DNA of 7,540 nt, from contig CACZPT010000136.1 in NCBI GenBank assembly GCA_902783085.1, positions 1-7,540 on the forward strand, in the 5' to 3' direction. Numbering within the stretch: the stretch's first letter is position 1; every line of letters begins with the position of its first letter. The translations under genes were made by a program, and so were the position numbers. The stretch comes from an uncultured Methanobrevibacter sp. (lineage in GTDB: Archaea; Methanobacteriota; Methanobacteria; Methanobacteriales; Methanobacteriaceae). This document shows, in pieces, positions 5,949-7,540 of this stretch. Below the pieces are notes generated by a model. The model did no database searches. It worked only from the letters and a program-made list of their open reading frames with translations, and was not told the origin of the DNA.

Positions 5949-7264
5949 TGAATCTTAAAGTAAAGAATATTTCAAATATTGGTGGTGTTGTCAAAGCCCC
6001 ACCTTCTAAAAGTTATTCTCACAGAGCAATCATTTTAGCTTCACTAGCTGAAGGTAAGTCTAAATTATATGATATGTTGTATTCTGAAGATACTTTAGCT
6101 TCTATTAGGGTTTGCGAGTCTTTAGGTGCTAAAATTATTAGAAATGATGATTATCTTGAGGTTGTTGGTACTGGTGGAAATTTACATAATTCAAGTAACG
6201 AGCCTATTGATTTAGCTAATTCAGGTACTACTCTACGTTTAATGACTACTGTTTCTAGTTTGTCAGATAATAATGTTATTTTAACCGGAGATGATTCATT
6301 ACAAACTCGGCCAATGGATTTATTGATTGATTCTATTAAATTTTTGGGAATTGATGCAGAATCTTTAAATAATAATGGTAAAGCTCCAATTTTAATTCAT
6401 CCGGGTTATGTTGGTGGTGAAACAAATATTTCGGGTAGTGTTAGCTCACAGTATATTTCTTCTATTCTGATTTCTTCACCTTTATCCGATGAAGGCGTTA
6501 CATTGTTTGTTTTACCGGAGTTTAAATCACGTCCTTATGTTGATATGACTTTGGATATCATGAAAAAATTTGGTGTTAAGACATTAAAAGGGTTTTATAT
6601 CAAACATGATGATTGCATTAAAGAATATAAAAGTTGTAGAGTTGATAGGTTTAAAGTAAGAAAACAGAATTATAGGGCTTGTGATTATATTGTTGAAGGT
6701 GATTATTCATCTGCATCTTATTTACTTGCAGCTATTACTATTAATGGTGGACATGCTAAGATATTAAACTTATTTAGTTCATCAAAACAGGGAGATAAAT
6801 TAATACTTGATATATTGAGCAAAATGGGTGCTAAAATTAAAGTTTTTGATGACTATGTTGAAATTTCATCAGATGGTAAACTTAAGGGAATAGATGTTGA
6901 TTTATCTAATGCTCCAGATTTATTAATTACTGTTGCTGTTTTAGCTGCAATGGCTGAGGGAACTTCAAATATCACGGGAGTTAAACATGCAAGAGTTAAA
7001 GAAACCGATAGGATAGATACCACTTGTAAGCAATTAAGGAAACTTAATTGTGATTTGGAGGAATTTGAAGATGGTATGAGAATCACAGGCGGTTTATCTT
7101 CAGGTATTGTTGATTCATGTGGTGATCATAGATTAGCCATGGCATTTTCATTAGTCGGACTTCGTCATGATATCGAAATTATTAATGGGGAAGTTTTTGA
7201 TGTTTCTTTTCCAAATTTTATTGAAGCAATGTCTGAAATTGGTTTTGATTTAGAGTTGGTTTAA
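5948..7264 (+). CDS. aroA: 3-phosphoshikimate 1-carboxyvinyltransferase (EPSP synthase)
   Basis: Sixth enzyme of the shikimate pathway: it joins phosphoenolpyruvate to shikimate-3-phosphate to give EPSP, leading to chorismate and aromatic amino acids. Seen: the N-terminal substrate motif KAPPSKSYSHR (16-26, with K21, S22 and R26); the PEP loop LANSGTTLR (89-97); GDDSLQTRPM (114-123); SGSVSSQYISS (162-172); SRPYVDMT (194-201); VEGDYSSASYLL (249-260); APDL with the catalytic-type D324; VKETDRI with E352; and CGDHRLAMAFSL (391-402). All active-site blocks are present, and 438 aa is normal to slightly long. Residues 211-248 form a Lys/Cys-rich linker longer than I recall from other archaeal enzymes. 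The ATG at 5948 is well placed for the first beta strand and has no Shine-Dalgarno sequence. The stop codon directly abuts the next gene's ATG. Confidence 0.97.
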   Translation: MNLKVKNISNIGGVVKAPPSKSYSHRAIILASLAEGKSKLYDMLYSEDTLASIRVCESLGAKIIRNDDYLEVVGTGGNLHNSSNEPIDLANSGTTLRLMTTVSSLSDNNVILTGDDSLQTRPMDLLIDSIKFLGIDAESLNNNGKAPILIHPGYVGGETNISGSVSSQYISSILISSPLSDEGVTLFVLPEFKSRPYVDMTLDIMKKFGVKTLKGFYIKHDDCIKEYKSCRVDRFKVRKQNYRACDYIVEGDYSSASYLLAAITINGGHAKILNLFSSSKQGDKLILDILSKMGAKIKVFDDYVEISSDGKLKGIDVDLSNAPDLLITVAVLAAMAEGTSNITGVKHARVKETDRIDTTCKQLRKLNCDLEEFEDGMRITGGLSSGIVDSCGDHRLAMAFSLVGLRHDIEIINGEVFDVSFPNFIEAMSEIGFDLELV

Positions 7265-7540
7265 ATGAGTAAAACTGATAGGATAGTTAAAATTGTAGAG
7301 GAATTAGAAAAAGTCTTTAAAATTAGGGTATTTCATGACCATGACCCTTACAGAGTTTTAGTTAGAACTATTTTATCTCAAAGGACAAGGGATGAAAATA
7401 CAGATCAGGCTACTGATAATTTATTTGCCAAATATAAAGATATCTATGAAGTGGTTGATGCACCAACTGATGATGTTCAGGAGCTTATCCGTCCAGCTGG
7501 ATTTTATCGTGTTAAAGCAGGTCGTATTCAGGAAGTTTCA
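7265..7540 (+). CDS. nth: Endonuclease III (DNA-(apurinic or apyrimidinic site) lyase), 5' part only
   Basis: The first 92 residues of a base-excision-repair glycosylase/AP lyase that removes oxidised pyrimidines from DNA; the frame is open to the window edge. Seen: an N-terminal helix MSKTDRIVKIVEELEKVF, then DPYRVLVRTILSQRTRDENTDQAT (about residues 27-50), the archaeal form of the LLSAQATD block of the Nth family, and IRPAGFYRVKAGRIQE (75-90), corresponding to the segment just before the helix-hairpin-helix. The diagnostic HhH, the catalytic Lys/Asp and any iron-sulfur cysteines lie beyond the window, so the exact subfamily cannot be settled. The ATG at 7265-7267 follows the aroA stop (7262-7264) with no gap and only a weak upstream ribosome site, pointing to translational coupling and one transcript with aroA. 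Confidence 0.88.
   Translation, partial: MSKTDRIVKIVEELEKVFKIRVFHDHDPYRVLVRTILSQRTRDENTDQATDNLFAKYKDIYEVVDAPTDDVQELIRPAGFYRVKAGRIQEVS

Noticed and set aside
6853..7086. Minus-strand open frame of 77 codons inside aroA
   Set aside because: Antisense to the conserved KETDR region of aroA, with no independent support.
1..7540. CRISPR array, insertion sequence or prophage
   Set aside because: No regularly spaced direct repeats, transposase, integrase or phage-like gene was seen.

Overview
The window looks like part of a methanogenic archaeon's chromosome, most likely Methanobrevibacter or a close relative in the Methanobacteriales. The inference rests on several points. The DNA is very AT-rich. 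The PheRS beta subunit is the short archaeal type of about 550 residues. The ValRS is of archaeal type. The EPSP synthase carries the NSGTT form of its phosphate-binding loop, and gene ends carry T-runs rather than strong bacterial terminators. The genus is an inference from style and memory, not a database match.

Layout. Positions 1-124 hold no gene, but contain a 20-bp bulged hairpin followed by a T8 run. On the minus strand, a small polytopic membrane protein of unknown function (1807-2163) lies 26 bp upstream of pheT (125-1780), probably as one transcript. A 166-bp AT-rich gap (2164-2329) separates this pair from the divergent valS (2330-5044), which has a recognisable BRE/TATA element and a good Shine-Dalgarno sequence. 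A 285-bp gap (5045-5329) follows between valS and a convergent gene. It holds a T7 terminator, a 106-bp region closed by a 12-bp imperfect inverted repeat, and two further stem-loops, but no credible coding frame. A hexapeptide-repeat sugar O-acetyltransferase gene (5330-5917, minus) comes next. It diverges from aroA (5948-7264, plus) across only 30 bp, most of which is a perfect palindrome. The start of an endonuclease III gene (7265 to the window edge) begins on the base after the aroA stop codon.

Functionally, the window is mostly housekeeping: tRNA charging with Phe and Val, the sixth step of the shikimate pathway (which leads to Phe, Tyr and Trp), and base-excision repair. The accessory-looking parts are the acetyltransferase, the small membrane protein and the structured intergenic DNA. 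I did not find a convincing new multi-gene system. The best leads are the structured 5077-5182 segment, the palindrome between the acetyltransferase and aroA, and the His/Asp/Glu-rich membrane protein.
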